Assembly: GCF_022581195.2 (NCBI RefSeq)
Contig: NC_061456.1
Span: 13,208,501 to 13,272,500 of the forward strand
Direction of reading: 5' to 3'
Origin: Helicoverpa zea
Taxonomy: Eukaryota; Arthropoda; Insecta; Lepidoptera; Noctuidae
Length of the DNA: 64,000 nucleotides
Under the pieces are notes generated by a model that searched no databases, was not told the origin of the DNA, and saw only the letters and a program-made list of their open reading frames with translations. Shown here piece after piece: positions 44,940-56,872 of this stretch. How positions within the stretch are numbered: position 1 is the first letter of the stretch; the number at the start of each line of letters is the position of its first letter. Both the position numbers and the translations under genes were made by a program.

Positions 44940-47315
44940 TGTAACCGTTCCTGATCAACCCCTAGGCTGTAAAATTTTTCGCTTTTCCTAACATATAACT
45001 ACCGCAGGCTTCCCCCGAAGGGGAAGAGGTTGCGCCCCGCCATCCGCGCAACCCTGTAGAGCTCGTCACCTTACTGGACGCTCTTCCACCTTAGAGGACC
45101 ATGCATTAACTTTACCATTAGTCCCGTCTAATAAAACTAAGGGCAGGGGTAGACGAGACGTCAGCAAATCAAATCAGACTTAACATGCAGGGTACAAATT
45201 GAATTATAGAAACTATTAGAGAGTGAGAGGGATAGCAAACCTACCTAACGAAACCTAACAGAAGAAATACATAGAGCTTGCGCTTTAGGTTATAATAATA
45301 TACTGCTCTAATGCTACAATCCCCAGTTTAGTGACGTGTAGCCACCCTAGAGTGGCTGACACTCCGCACGTGAACGTCTAGGGCTAACATAGAAGGTTCT
45401 AGCCGTCACGTTCCCTATATATAAAATATCGCACCCAATCCTAAGACAGAGTACTGCGAAGTACTACTGCCATTGGGTAAGATAAGTCTCCAGTTAGAAT
45501 GAACGCGTACAATTGATGGATTCCCGTTACGGACCGATTTACCCTTACAAAGATCAAACTAGCGCAAGCGCAGTGTATGGTCAGTCGGTGGTAGCTTTCT
45601 CTATGAATACACCTGGTATACACCGAAGTGGTAATTCGTCACTTCCTCTTCCTTAATCTCCCCGTTCTAGCCTAGTCCAGTCTGCGTGTTTCACCATCAA
45701 CACAAAATCATTGATCGACTCATGAAGCCGTATGCGTGATGGCAAGACACGGTCCCTAGCGTCCATCAGGACGGGTCTATGGTTTAGTTTTGTTAGGGGA
45801 AGTATGTGAAGCCTACCCCCGCTCCCTGGAAGAGTGCGTACAACAAATGCAAGACAGAAGAAGCTGCCGGTTTGTCAGTCCATAAGAAGTAACTGTAACT
45901 AGCGTTTGGTTTAATTGTATCCTGTTATGGGATAACGTGTATTCTTAATGACGTAACATAAATCATACGGCCATGAGCCGTTATGTAATAATGAACCGCG
46001 GTCAGTCAATACGGTTCTGCCCTCCAATTGTGTATTCGATTTGTGGGAGCCCTAGTCCACGGCAAGGGTATGGGTGTGTAACTGTGTCATTATTGTAAGT
46101 GTAGTAGAAGGCCTTCTCCGTTTCCCTATAACCAAACGCGAGTCTGGGATACCTCAGTGTAGTCGGGAGAGAACATGCCAGATATATACATAGATAGAAG
46201 CGCGTTACATAAAACAAAGCTCAGTATTCTTACGCTTACGAAAGTGCACAGTACCATTACGCTATTGCCAAGTCTCGTCTCACGCTTTGCAATACGTTTA
46301 TGTTTAAATACCAGAGCAGCTAGAAAGTACAGCCTAGGGGTGTTGATCACAGCCGAATTACATAATTAAGGTCCCACAACTGTGGTCACGCAGTCGCCGT
46401 GGTAATCCCGAACCAGGGCACTACTCGATTCCCTACACAGTGCATGAAGCACACTAAAATAAAAGACAATAATGATGTAAAACCCATAACATCGATATAA
46501 ACCACTCACCGATCAATATCCTGCACCCGGACCTATTCGACTTACTCACGCGAGTCCTCCTTGTCGCTTGCCCGAAGAACGTTTCCCTTCTTCCTCCGGA
46601 TGACCGGCCGTGGGTGTTAGGTATACGCTCCTACGACTTAGTTACCACCACAATACCACACTCTCGCGCAGATCACTTCGACCATGCACCTTCGCCTCCC
46701 CAGATTCACTTGGCTTTCATGACTCACTATTACTTCACAACTTAGCTCTAGCCTCCATGAGGCGTCTCCTAATTTCGGTCAGAGTACTAGCCTACTGCGC
46801 GACCTAGGACCAACTGTCCCTGCTTCAGTTCCCTGAAAACCCTTGTGGCCTGCTATCCCTTCCTACATCCTCGCAAGTCCCACCTTCAGCGCTGACTCCA
46901 CCCTATTCTTAAGGTCCTGTTTCGCGTATTCGTCTATTTGTTATAAGATAGATTTATTAGTCTTTTTGTACATATTCTCAATTGTTCTAAGCATCGCTGT
47001 CGGGGTCCGTTTGGGATTTGGCACATGTGCACTTCTATTCAATATTGAGTCCTTTGTCTCAAGGTCCTAATTGCCTTAACGGTTGGCAACGGCTTGTAAG
47101 TCCTGCTTAGCAGATGTTTGATTGCTTTGCTGTGAGAAACTTTTAGACACTTAAAATATTTTGTTAAGTATTTATTGCACTCCATGTCAGCCGTCAAATA
47201 TCCCTATCCATAAAATAGAAAGTTAATGTGTTCTTAAGAGGCCCGTCATCGTGGCGCCTTGTAAAATAAATTAATATGATTTGATAATAATTAGGGCTAG
47301 GTGACGACTGTCACA
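44940..47315 (-). repeat. LTR (5' LTR in the sense of the element)
   Basis: Second copy of the 2376 bp LTR, offset exactly 4430 bp from the first with no difference noticed, which points to a recent insertion. It carries the promoter for minus-strand transcription by position; no core promoter motif was confirmed. Confidence 0.9.
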
Positions 47316-47360
47316 CCGTCATCCGCCTCAGATGCCCTGCGGGGCTTATTATTATTATTA

Positions 47361-49351
47361 TTTATGTGTCTTTAGAATGTCTGTAAGAAAATATTAATCC
47401 CATTCATCCCATCCATAATATTGCGATAAGGAGAGATTTGCGATCAATTTTCTAAAAGAAGAAAAACTAATTCTGTTATTTCAAGTCTTAAATAACTTTC
47501 GATAAGCTAAAATACTCCAGACTTTAGGTCAATTTATTAATTTAATTTCAACTCATATATAACCTTACTAACTTATCACTTACCAGTACGTTGAAACCAA
47601 ACAATAATAACGCTTTTAATTACAACATTTGTAATGATATCTTCATTAAAGTAATTCCCTTTTATTTACATCGTGATTGTGATACTAAAACTTAAACCAT
47701 CATTACATCAGTGAACTATTGTATCCATTACAATTTTAATGAACTTTCAAATCCATACAAACAGCCAATAGGTGGAAATAATAGGCACCGAAACTAATAG
47801 CAGGTATGTATTGGATTTATTACGACTTAATAGTCACGATGTAAGTCATACATTGTGTGCACTCTCTTTGAGGAAGGCGCCATGTATTATGAACGGTAGT
47901 GTAAATAAAAACTGTAGCATTTTTTGTTGGAACATAGGCTTATTTTGTAGCTACTATATGTGTGTTTGAATTACGCAAATTACTTTTACCGCTGGTGGAG
48001 TATTAGACTTGTACTGCTTGATCAACTGCCTCGTTGATCTAATAGTACCTAGCATAACTCATTGTGGGTTTTATAAAACTTATGGTGGTGACACACCCCC
48101 ATGCTTGAGACGGCTTAAAACCAGCATCCCTGAATGTATTCAGAGGCAGTCGTTGTTACAATTCCACATCAGCGGCCGTCAGGCGAATTTGAGAGATTCT
48201 GACTTGGTGACCAAGGTGTTGTTGAGGGCCTGTAAGGTTATTAAACCTGCATCTCTCTCGCAAAGAAGAATTAAGACTCATTAATACTAGATTCCAGCTA
48301 TCCGATAATGTATGTAACTTTTCGCTTGAACAATTTTAATCCGCAATTTGCATACTAATTTGTGAAAAATGATGGATGTTCATCATACTATCAGATGAAT
48401 CGATTCATAATAGTTCTAATACATCAAGCTGTCGTTAGTTTTCTTCAAGTATTTTCACTTATATAGGAACACTTAAATTCCTACGTTGAAGCGCACTCAT
48501 TAATAAGTAGATGATAAATTTATAATGCGTCAGCGAACTTCGCGCTTCAACGAACAGCTTTGATTTATTTACAAAAAGCGTTAGGAAAATATTACTTTGT
48601 TTTTGGTTGAATGTTTTGTTTATTTTATGGCCTCTTTATACACTTTCATAGATAGCTACAATGAAATAAATTACGCCAATCTATGTCTACATGATGATAC
48701 TATAAACTTGTATTTATATGACATGTTTATAATGAATATGTTTTCTGCCTCTATTGCAAAAGAAATGCATTTTTCTCAACAAAAAATATTTTTTTGTCTT
48801 TGGTTTAATTTGATGGAATATTACATTTTTACATTCGTTAGGTGTATCTTATCACAAGCCAGAATATTTTTGATTTTTACCAACATTCAGTTACTTAATA
48901 CCTTCCTTCTGTTGTGATATTGAATCAGTTTTTCATTTTGAACAAGCTAATGGTCTCCGGGTCCTACAGTACCTATGCCGACAATAGGAAAAATCTGAAA
49001 AGATGAAAATTCTGTATGCACTGGAAGTTAAAAATAAAACGATACCAATATTTCTCATTTTCTTTTATTTAAAAAATATTTTACAATCTTAAACGTAGAA
49101 TTAGTTAAAGGCAGTGGTTCCGCGTTTGATTTTTGAGTATTACCGTTACATATATATAACTAGTTACTAATATATAAACAAACATAATTAACAAAATATA
49201 ATTATTATTGCGACTGTAAGTACGTAGTACTCGTTTGGTATCACAATTTTTATGGCAACTTAAAGGACATGGCTGCACCAAAATTATTAAGTTTAAGCAA
49301 AATATTCACTACTTGTCAATGAGCTATATTATAATCAATGATTAATTAACT
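47361..49351. other. Non-coding stretch after the mobile-element cluster
   Basis: Starts with the distal copy of the RTE target duplication (47361-47373). No gene is supported. Around 48020-48080, GATCAACTGCCTCGTTGATCTAA resembles the head of lepidopteran tRNA-derived SINEs (CTGCCTCGTTGGTCTA), so a decayed SINE is likely there. A 91-codon frame at 48009-48284 overlaps it and shows no family features. Confidence 0.5.
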
Positions 49352-50276
49352 AAAGGAGATGGCCAAAAAAAAACCCAGAGTCGACAGAAACTTTACATGT
49401 ATCATTGGATTCAGTATAATGTGTGGATTTAAAAAAGTATTTCATATCATCCGAAAACCATGGGGTTCTCTTTTTATAACGGTTTTTCGATCAAGAATTT
49501 AGGTTATGAAAAAGTTTGCCTTTACTATTTGCTGTTCTTTAGACGTTTGGGATTTGCAAAATTATTTTTTTGTTTGATAGGGTATACTTCCCAGATGTTC
49601 CCATAGTCGTCAGGTCAGGATCTGATGATGGAAACCCTGAGAAATCGAGGACAACTTACGAAGTTGTAGGCGTGCATAGGGTAAAAACTTGACACTCAGC
49701 TGTATGTCTATAAGCACTATACAAGAGTGAAGGTTTTAAGTTGACTTGATGATGGAGAGAAGAGAAGATCGAGGGAACTCAATGACTGAATATGCTAAAC
49801 TACTTTTTATAAAAACACTGGCTTCTGGGCCGATGCACCTAATAAGTTTTTTTTATTTTTATTATTTACCTTTGCCAGTTTATGAAGGTTGCACATAGCT
49901 GGGAAACCTCTCCAAGAAGATAAGGTCGGTGTTTAATCTTTTCTGGAGTGGTTCATGTCAATAGTGCAATGGGTAGGGGTCAAAATCAAGATCTTTTAAT
50001 CTCCAGGCAAAGTCTGTAACTATGGAGATATTAATATTGGCTTGTATAATGTTAGTATACTTGGTTTTTTATGTGCCTTGATGTAAATGATCTTAAAAAT
50101 CAACATAAATTCAACATAACCTATTTTGTGAAAATATGATATAGCTCCTATACCCCATGGATTTCAGGCTGGATTTTTTGGTACCATCAAAGGTCTATCA
50201 TAATGAACCCATTGGTACCCCTTTCGTTGCTGTCGATTCTGGGTTTTTTTACTATGAAAATTTGGCCATCTCCTTT
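49352..50276. mobile_element. Non-autonomous TIR element, related to the Cad87A foldback
   Basis: Ends are inverted: AAAGGAGATGGCCAAA and, further in, AAACCCAGAGTCGACAG at the left; the reverse complement at the right (50232-50276), with about 15 extra bases between the two blocks. No target duplication is obvious. The interior at about 49561-49800 matches arm 1 of the foldback at 2871-3115 (GTTTGATAGGGTATAC, CATCAGGTC-type words, GATGATGGAAACCCTGAGAA, GATGATGGAGA, TCGAGGGAACTC). There is no coding capacity and the family is not named. Confidence 0.7.
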
Positions 50277-50589
50277 GAAAATGGATATTCGTTAAAATAT
50301 CTATAACAATAACCAATAACGTTAAAATTGCTCACGTGAATAAACTAGCACTTTACCTTTACTACCAAATTATATTTTCATAAATTAAGTAGCTACTATA
50401 ATTTCTGCATGCTTAGAAGCGATTCTAATTTCGAATGGTAATTGAAAATTTTTCTTTAAGAAAAACTCAATTACTTCAACCCGCAATTACAATCGAATCT
50501 ACGAATTCCTATTCGCAAATCAGGTGCTTAATTATCTTATGTATTTAAACAAAATTTGGTGCATCATGTAACTAATTAACTAAACTAAA

Positions 50590-52968
50590 TTAGAATACGA
50601 AGGGAACGAGTGGTCGGTCGTAGAAATAACCCTTATCTTCGATGAAGGGTGGTCGAGTCGTGTATGGTATTCTAGTCGTTGAAGGGGGAATGTATACTGG
50701 GAGTCTCGTAGTTTGAGGGGGGATGTAAACTGGGGGCTGGTAAGGCCTTGGAGTTGTCTGAGGGGGAATGTAGACTGGAGGCCTTGTTGTTGAAGGGGGG
50801 ATGTAGACTGGTGGCCTAGTATAAGGCTTAGGGGTTGTTTGAGGAGGAAGGTAGATTGGGGGCCTTGTTGTTGAGGGGGGAATGTACACTGGTGGCCTTG
50901 TGTAAGGCTTAGGAGTCGTTGGAGGAGGAATGTAGATTGGAGGCCTTGTTGTTGAAGGGGGGATGTACACCGGAGGCCTCGTAGTTTGAGGGGGGATGTA
51001 GACTGGGGGCCTAGTGTAAGGCCTTGGGGTTGTTTGAGGAGGAATGTAGATCGGAGGTCTCGTGGTACTGGGAGGTAAGTATATAGGAGCATTGGTTGTT
51101 GGTCGTGAAGTTGTCGGGAAGGTGAATGGTATTTTAGGCGTAGGGTAGTCATAGCCTGTGGTTTTGTATGTCGGTGGTGGGGTTGGCCTGGTTGGAGGTG
51201 GTGGAGGCCTTGTTGGTGGTGGTGTTGGGGGTGGTGGCGGTCTAGTTGGTGGTGGTGTTGGGGGCGGTGGTGGTCTCGTTGGTGGTGGTGTTGGAGGCCT
51301 AGTTGGGGGTGGTGGTGGCAAGTAAGTGGCCTTTGTTGGGGGCGGTGGTGGTCTGGTTGGTGGTGGAGTTGGAGGCCTGGTTGGTGGCGGGGGTGGCAAG
51401 TAAGTTGCCTTCGTTGGGGGCGGTGGCGGCCTTGTTGGTGGTGGTGTTGGAGGCGGTGGTGGCCTTGTTGGTGGTGGGGTTGGAGGTCTCGTTGGTGGTG
51501 GTGGTGGAAGGTATGTCGCTGGAGTCTTGAATGTCGGTGGCCTGGTTGGAGGAGGCGTTGGTGGTGGTGGGGGCCTAGTTGGTGGCCTTGTGGGAGGTGG
51601 TGGTGGCCTTGTTGGCGGTGGGGTCGGAGGCCTGGTTGGTGGAGGTGGTGGAAGATATGTAGCTGGAGTCTTGAATGTCGGCGGTCTGGTTGGTGGTGGT
51701 GGGGGCCTAGTTGGAGGCCTTGTTGGAGGTGGTGGTGGCCTAGTTGGAGGAGGTGTAGGGGGCCTTGTTGGTGGTGGAGGTGGTAGGTAAGTTGACGGAG
51801 TTCTGTAAGTAGGCCTGGTTGGAGGGGGCGTTGGTGGCGGAGGAGGCCTGTAAGTATAAGTCACGGGAGGAAAGGTTCTCTGTGTGGTGGGCTGAGTTAC
51901 AGGAGGAATGTAGGGTCTCCTGGTCGTAGTCGGGTAAGTGAAAGGTATTGACGGAGTTGGGTATGTATATCCCGTGGTTCTAGTTTGATCCAAGATGGTG
52001 CTGTATGTTGGTGGAGGCCTGGTTGTGGGTGGCCTTGTCGGTGGTGGAGGTGGTGGTGGTGGTGGTCGTCTGGTTGTCGGGGGAGGTGGCGGCCTGGTTG
52101 GTGGTGGTGTCGGACGTGGTGGTGGCCTCGTGGGAGGTGGGAAAGGTATACTTGGGGTTTTGTACTCATAGCCTGTAGTTGGAGTTTTGAAAGTTGGTGG
52201 CGGTGGAGGCCTTGTTGGAGGCGGGGTTGGGCGTGGTGGAGGTCTAGTTGGTGGTGGGGGTGGAGGAGGAGGTGGCCTAGTTGGTGGTGGCGGTGGTGGG
52301 GGTGGCGGCCTGGTCGGTGGTGGGGGAGGAGGCGGCGGTGGCCTAGTTGGTGGAGGGAACGGTATTTTAGGCGTTTCATAGTAGTAGCCTGTGACCTGTG
52401 TTACTGGAGGCCTTGTTGGTGGTGGTGGTGGAGGCCTAGTTGGTGGAGGTGGTGGCGGGGTCCTCGGCGGCGTTGGCGGAGGTGGGGGCCTTGTTGGCGG
52501 CGGTGGAGGAGGGGGAGGTGGTCTCGTTGGTGGCGGTGGTGGTGGGGGAGGGGGCCGAGTTGGTGGTGGCGGTGGTGGTGGAGGCGGCCTCGTCGGCGGC
52601 GGGAACGGGATTCTAGGCGTTTCATAGTAGTAGCCTGTTGACTGTGTTACTGGTGGCCTTGTTGGTGGCGGCGGCGGTGGTGGTGGAGGCCTTGTTGGGG
52701 GCGGCGGCGGTGGTGGTGGCGGCCTAGTTGGGGGTGGTGGTGGTGGTGGTGGCGGCGGCCTAGTTGGTGGCGGTGGTGGCGGCGGCGGCGGGAAGGGTAT
52801 CTTCGGCTTCGGGTAGAAGTATCCATCTTCATCAAGATTTGCGGAGATGGGGGAGCCGATCACCGCATAGTTTTGGTTGGAGCTGAACTGGATCTCCCTC
52901 GTCGGTCGGTCTGCCTTGCAGGTGTGGTACACTGCAAGCAGCACCACTGCCAGATGCAGTGACAGCCT
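50590..52968 (-). CDS. Secreted proline-rich repeat protein, main exon
   Basis: A 792-codon terminal exon, phase 0, after a TTTTCTATTATTCCAG acceptor; stop TAA at 50590-50592. It opens RLSLHLAVVLLAVYHTCKA, the greater part of a signal peptide whose ATG lies in an upstream exon I could not find, then DRPTREIQF. The rest is mainly PPPPPTRP, TPPPTRPP and RPPVYIPPQTT repeats. Seven GYxYxxPxxPF modules punctuate it (one N-terminal, five internal, one ending the protein), at about 52793-52828, 52603-52638, 52360-52395, 52140-52175, 51940-51975, 51122-51157 and 50593-50628. Such proteins are generally extracellular; a cuticle or matrix role is inference. The opposite strand shows long Gly-rich frames that are only mirror images. 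Confidence 0.82.
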   Translation of the reverse strand, partial: RLSLHLAVVLLAVYHTCKADRPTREIQFSSNQNYAVIGSPISANLDEDGYFYPKPKIPFPPPPPPPPPTRPPPPPPPPPPTRPPPPPPPPPTRPPPPPPPPPTRPPVTQSTGYYYETPRIPFPPPTRPPPPPPPPPTRPPPPPPPPPTRPPPPPPPPPTRPPPPPTPPRTPPPPPPTRPPPPPPTRPPVTQVTGYYYETPKIPFPPPTRPPPPPPPPPTRPPPPPPPPPTRPPPPPPPPPTRPPPRPTPPPTRPPPPPTFKTPTTGYEYKTPSIPFPPPTRPPPRPTPPPTRPPPPPTTRRPPPPPPPPPTRPPTTRPPPTYSTILDQTRTTGYTYPTPSIPFTYPTTTRRPYIPPVTQPTTQRTFPPVTYTYRPPPPPTPPPTRPTYRTPSTYLPPPPPTRPPTPPPTRPPPPPTRPPTRPPPPPTRPPTFKTPATYLPPPPPTRPPTPPPTRPPPPPTRPPTRPPPPPTPPPTRPPTFKTPATYLPPPPPTRPPTPPPTRPPPPPTPPPTRPPPPPTKATYLPPPPPTRPPTPPPTRPPPPPTKATYLPPPPPTRPPTPPPTRPPPPPTPPPTRPPPPPTPPPTRPPPPPTRPTPPPTYKTTGYDYPTPKIPFTFPTTSRPTTNAPIYLPPSTTRPPIYIPPQTTPRPYTRPPVYIPPQTTRPPVYIPPSTTRPPIYIPPPTTPKPYTRPPVYIPPSTTRPPIYLPPQTTPKPYTRPPVYIPPSTTRPPVYIPPQTTPRPYQPPVYIPPQTTRLPVYIPPSTTRIPYTTRPPFIEDKGYFYDRPLVPFVF

Positions 52969-54079
52969 CTGGAATAATAGAAAATATCAGGTTAGAAACA
53001 AACAAAATTATATCTTTGCAATAATAAAAAAAAACAACCTAAGGTAAAATTATTGAATTGTCATTTGTTATAGGTACTTAATATCTCTAGTCTATCTAAA
53101 GTTATAATTGGTGTATGTTAGGGAAGTATTTTATATACTTTTGGTTCGAGAGATCGAAAGTACTGTACAAAGATTGAGAGAGGAAGAGTGTCCAGAGTGT
53201 TTCTTGCTGGCTCTTCTCCATCAGACCAACTTTTTGGAACCGTGCAACTAGTGTAAGTAAGAGAATGCAAAGGCCTTTATGAAACATAAAATTTTTAATT
53301 TACATTTGAACATTGAATAGACATAGCAAAAAACGATTCTTCACGTTTTCAATAATTCGCGGATAATCTTTTCCTAATTTGACTTAATTCAACGATGTCA
53401 TGGTCAAAATTTCAAAACGTTGACCTTGAATTGTGACCCCTAGTGGTCACAAATTGACATCAACCGATACAATCATTTATAACATTATGCAATGCGCAGT
53501 GTCATCAATTAATTATGCGAATTAATTATTTTGATAAAACACGTGTGTCATAGGTTAAACTTTTATAATATTAAAATCAAATATTTCTTGAATCTATCAA
53601 GAACACGGGCTTATTCATTCACCAGGATGCTTTAAAATAACATCAATTTTATAATGTCCTACTAGCATAAAAGTTTATTAAACATTATGTTACTATGTCG
53701 CGGAATTAAAGCTAAATATTTTGATAATGTATTTCATGGATTTCCGCAAAGTAACTCTAATTCCATAATTTTTAAAGTCTATAATCTCGACTATTCAAAC
53801 CAGGTCAACCCAAAGAACAGTATTGATCAAATAAAATAATAAATATTATTACTCAATTTCGCCCACGGAAGGTTAAGCTATGCAAACGACCCAAATACTA
53901 AGTCAAATGTACCTATCGGTCACGACTACAATATGTGCACAATAGTATTCTAAATGTTCTGAAGTGATGATGATCTTGGCTTTACTAAACTATCATTGGA
54001 GATGAGTAGGTAGACAAGTAGGTACCTACTGAAGGAATTTGCTTTTGAAATAAAATTGTTTACGCCTAGCCGTTTTCCC

Positions 54080-54190
54080 GCGGTTTCACTACTGCCCGTA
54101 CCGGGATAAAAATAGCTTATGTTACTCAAGAAGAGTGAAACTTTCCAAAAGTGGAAGAATTTTTTACATCGGTTGAGTGGTTTCGGAGCC
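54080..54190 (+). repeat. Retroelement tail fragment
   Basis: CCCGCGGTTTCACTACTGCC, CGTACCGGGATAAAAATAGC, TATGTTACTC and GAGTGGTTTCGGAGCCTT: the same tail as at 27975-28092 but better preserved. It is a common lepidopteran dispersed repeat. Confidence 0.6.
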
Positions 54191-54943
54191 TTATAAAAGG
54201 AACAATCAAACAAAAAACTAACTAAAAAACTATGTCTAAGAAACTGCTAAAAATATGTATAAAAGACAATAGTTAACTCTATTGTTATATGATAAAAAAG
54301 TTTCAGCACTCGTTTGCAGTTTAGATGAGAATCATTACTATTAATATCAACGTTGAAAAAAGAAAATACTTAAAAGTTCCTACTCATTTACCAATAGCAA
54401 CACCGCAAACGCACAAATTATTATTACAAAACCTGCAGGCGCTTACAACAGATACACCATTTTCCTCCCAACATCCACTCAAGCGTAAGTACAATAAAAA
54501 GAAACTTTTCAATAATAAAATGTAATAACCGATTATCATATAAATGGTATTTACGACTGTTCTCGCATGCGCTAGTGGAACATATTATTTCGAAGAGGCT
54601 CAAGGCGTTCCAGTCGCCACTTGTAGAATTCAATATGTATAATGTATGTCGTTTGGTCCAAGGTAAAAGCTTTCGTCAAGTGTCGTTAAATTTTATCGAT
54701 TCAGTACCCAGTTTTGTTTTAAATTAATTGGTTTATTATGGGATTATTTCGTGTCGAAATTAAGAGTTCTTGTGGGTTTTTGTGCATGGCTATTACCTAC
54801 TGTTAAAGCAACTTGTTATTTTAATTTTAAGTGTTTATTAATTACCGTATTGTATGTCCAAGAACATCCTTATTGTTATCACCAAAAAAGAGAAAAGGTC
54901 AGGTTAATTTGTTAAAAGAACATCGAATCTTCTATAATATAAA

Positions 54944-55115
54944 AATGAATCGCAAAATGTGTTGGTAAGCGCATAGCTCAACAACGCCTGGACCAATTTG
55001 GCTAATTCTTTTTTTGTTGTGTTTGTTATTGTCAGGAGAAAGTTCTTATGAAAAAAAAATTGGGGAAAATAGAGAAGTCAGTTGACGGGAGCGAAGCCGC
55101 GGGCAAAAGCTAGTT
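54944..55115 (+). repeat. Lepidopteran interspersed repeat tail
   Basis: GCATAGCTCAACAACGCCTG, GACCAATTTGGCTAATTC, GAGCGAAGCCGCGGGCAAAA and GCTAGT are in the order seen in a widespread lepidopteran repeat (recollection). There is no coding part. Confidence 0.6.
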
Positions 55116-56872
55116 TAAAATAAAATTTTATTTCCATCGTATCCACTCAATAATGCGTCAATGAATGCTAATTGATCAAGATGAATGATTGAAATGAGAC
55201 AACTTAAAAAAAAAAACTACTTAACATTTATACGTCAAGTAAAATTAATTAAAATCAATTGAATACACTTATGTACCTATTAAAATTATTATATAAAATC
55301 CCAAAATACATTAATCATTTGCAAATATCAAGCTTGAATAGAAAATGTCTAACCGCGTCAACCTTATCACTTGTACCACAATCCACCACTGATGAAGTAT
55401 TTGTCACTATTATAACAATGATTTAATTAAGTCAACGGATTCACCTTATAGTGTTTTTGTTACTTGATTAGTTATTATACGTAATGACCACTTGTCCTTC
55501 GAGTCAAACATTACGTTTGTAATTTCTTGGAATTGCGAATTAATTTAAAAATATTCATTTAATTTTAATCTTTATTGCATTCCTGTCATATAGGACAATT
55601 TCGGTCTGTAAGGATGTTTTTACATAAATCTCTTTTTTTTTGGTGAACAAAGGTCACGTAGATGATTCTGGAGCTATATTTTAAAATGTACATAATATTA
55701 AAAACCAGAAACGACTGACATTCATCACTCTTAATAATAATAGCTGGATAAATGTTTTTTCAATTCACTCTAGACCCGTTTCAGCAAATTGATATTACAA
55801 AATGTTAACAACTTATTTGATCGAAAGTTGCAGTTCCAAACAAAATCATCACCGACTACGCATATTTGCGTAAGATCATCAATCCCAATATTTGATAGTT
55901 TTCGACAATGTATCGAGGCATGTAAAATATTGCAACAAAGACACGTGTCCGTGGGCCGATAATTACTCGTTACGGCGCAAACAATACTCAACTTGTACTA
56001 GGAGAATGTGCAGTTAATTGCAAACTAATCGATGATAGAGATAACGTTGAAGATGAATCTCGTATCGATGGAGAAGATTTGATTTATCGATATTGGAGGC
56101 GGATATTACTTTATTAATTTGAATTTAATGATGGAATGCGCGACGGTGGCGATGGTCTTATATTGAATTGAAAATATTGTTTTTGGCACTAAAACAATCG
56201 AGATTTCGATTTGCATGAAGATAGTTTAGAACTTGGAATAATAGGATAGCTTTTCCTGTTGGTGAAAGGATATCTCTCAGATTCGTTGTAGAACTTAAAT
56301 TGTGTCGTGGAGAAAACGAAATAGTATGCAACTATTTTCTAGCAAGAAAAGTAAAATCCCAAAATTACCTAACAGAACACACATAATAATCATAATTAAA
56401 AATAACAAAGAAGACAAAAAACCAGACACTAAAACTGGCATTTTTTTCTATAGACATACACGTGGTCTGCTTAGCGAGTCTCTTTTGTTCATTGACGGGA
56501 ATTCTAATGAGCACGCTCAGTGTAATGTATGTACGACCATTTGTAAGTAGGCTAAAAACTTACAACCAGTACCGTAAAGAAACCAGTTTTTGTTGGTTTC
56601 TGTTTTTACTTATCTCTGACTATTGCTAAATGGCTAATGGACCTAATCAGTCATTGTATTCTTTAATAAATTAAATGCTTGAGCTGTTTTGAGATTTAGT
56701 TGGATTATCGGTCATCGTAAGTCAGTGTGCCATTGCCATTGGCATAACTTGAGTATTGCAGATGAGTCAACGTGAAATATTGTAGTGATCAACTGACCCT
56801 GGGTTTAATACTAATATGATTAAGATGAATTTTCCAGATAACAATATTACTCTATTTTGCTATCAAGGATAG

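Larger units (their letters stand above)
40510..47315 (-). mobile_element. Non-autonomous LTR retrotransposon (LARD-like), 6.8 kb
   Basis: Two 2376 bp direct repeats (40510-42885 and 44940-47315), each TG...CA on both strands, flank a 2054 bp interior. A 4 bp target duplication CCGT lies at 40506-40509 and 47316-47319, a length usual for Ty3/gypsy-type integrases. The minus strand is the sense strand: a primer-binding-like TGGCGCTGCG begins two bases after the 5' LTR and a polypurine tract GAGGGGGGAA abuts the 3' LTR. The interior has no gag, protease, RT or integrase, and no frame over about 70 codons. It must have been mobilised by proteins from another element. Confidence 0.88.
52969..56872. 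other. AT-rich non-coding stretch
   Basis: Should contain or precede the first exon of the Pro-rich gene, but I found no ATG followed by a phase-0 donor. A hydrophobic frame starting at 53287 (MFHKGLCILLL) has no suitable donor. Two repeat tails at 54080-54190 and 54944-55115 are listed separately. Confidence 0.5.

Noticed and set aside
41011..47070. Pairs of identical 60-75 codon frames at 4430 bp offset
   Set aside because: They arise because both LTRs are identical; none has family features. They are not duplicated genes.
40510..47315. Segmental tandem duplication of 4.4 kb
   Set aside because: The repeats are 2376 bp, start TG and end CA, have a CCGT target duplication, primer site and polypurine tract, so they are LTRs.
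51303..52641. Long Gly/Val/Trp-rich open frames on the plus strand
   Set aside because: Mirror images of the minus-strand proline codons; the minus frame has a signal peptide, splice acceptor and ordered modules.
53102..53287. Hydrophobic frame MFHKGLCILLL as first exon of the Pro-rich gene
   Set aside because: No phase-0 donor follows the hydrophobic part; continuation reads as random sequence.
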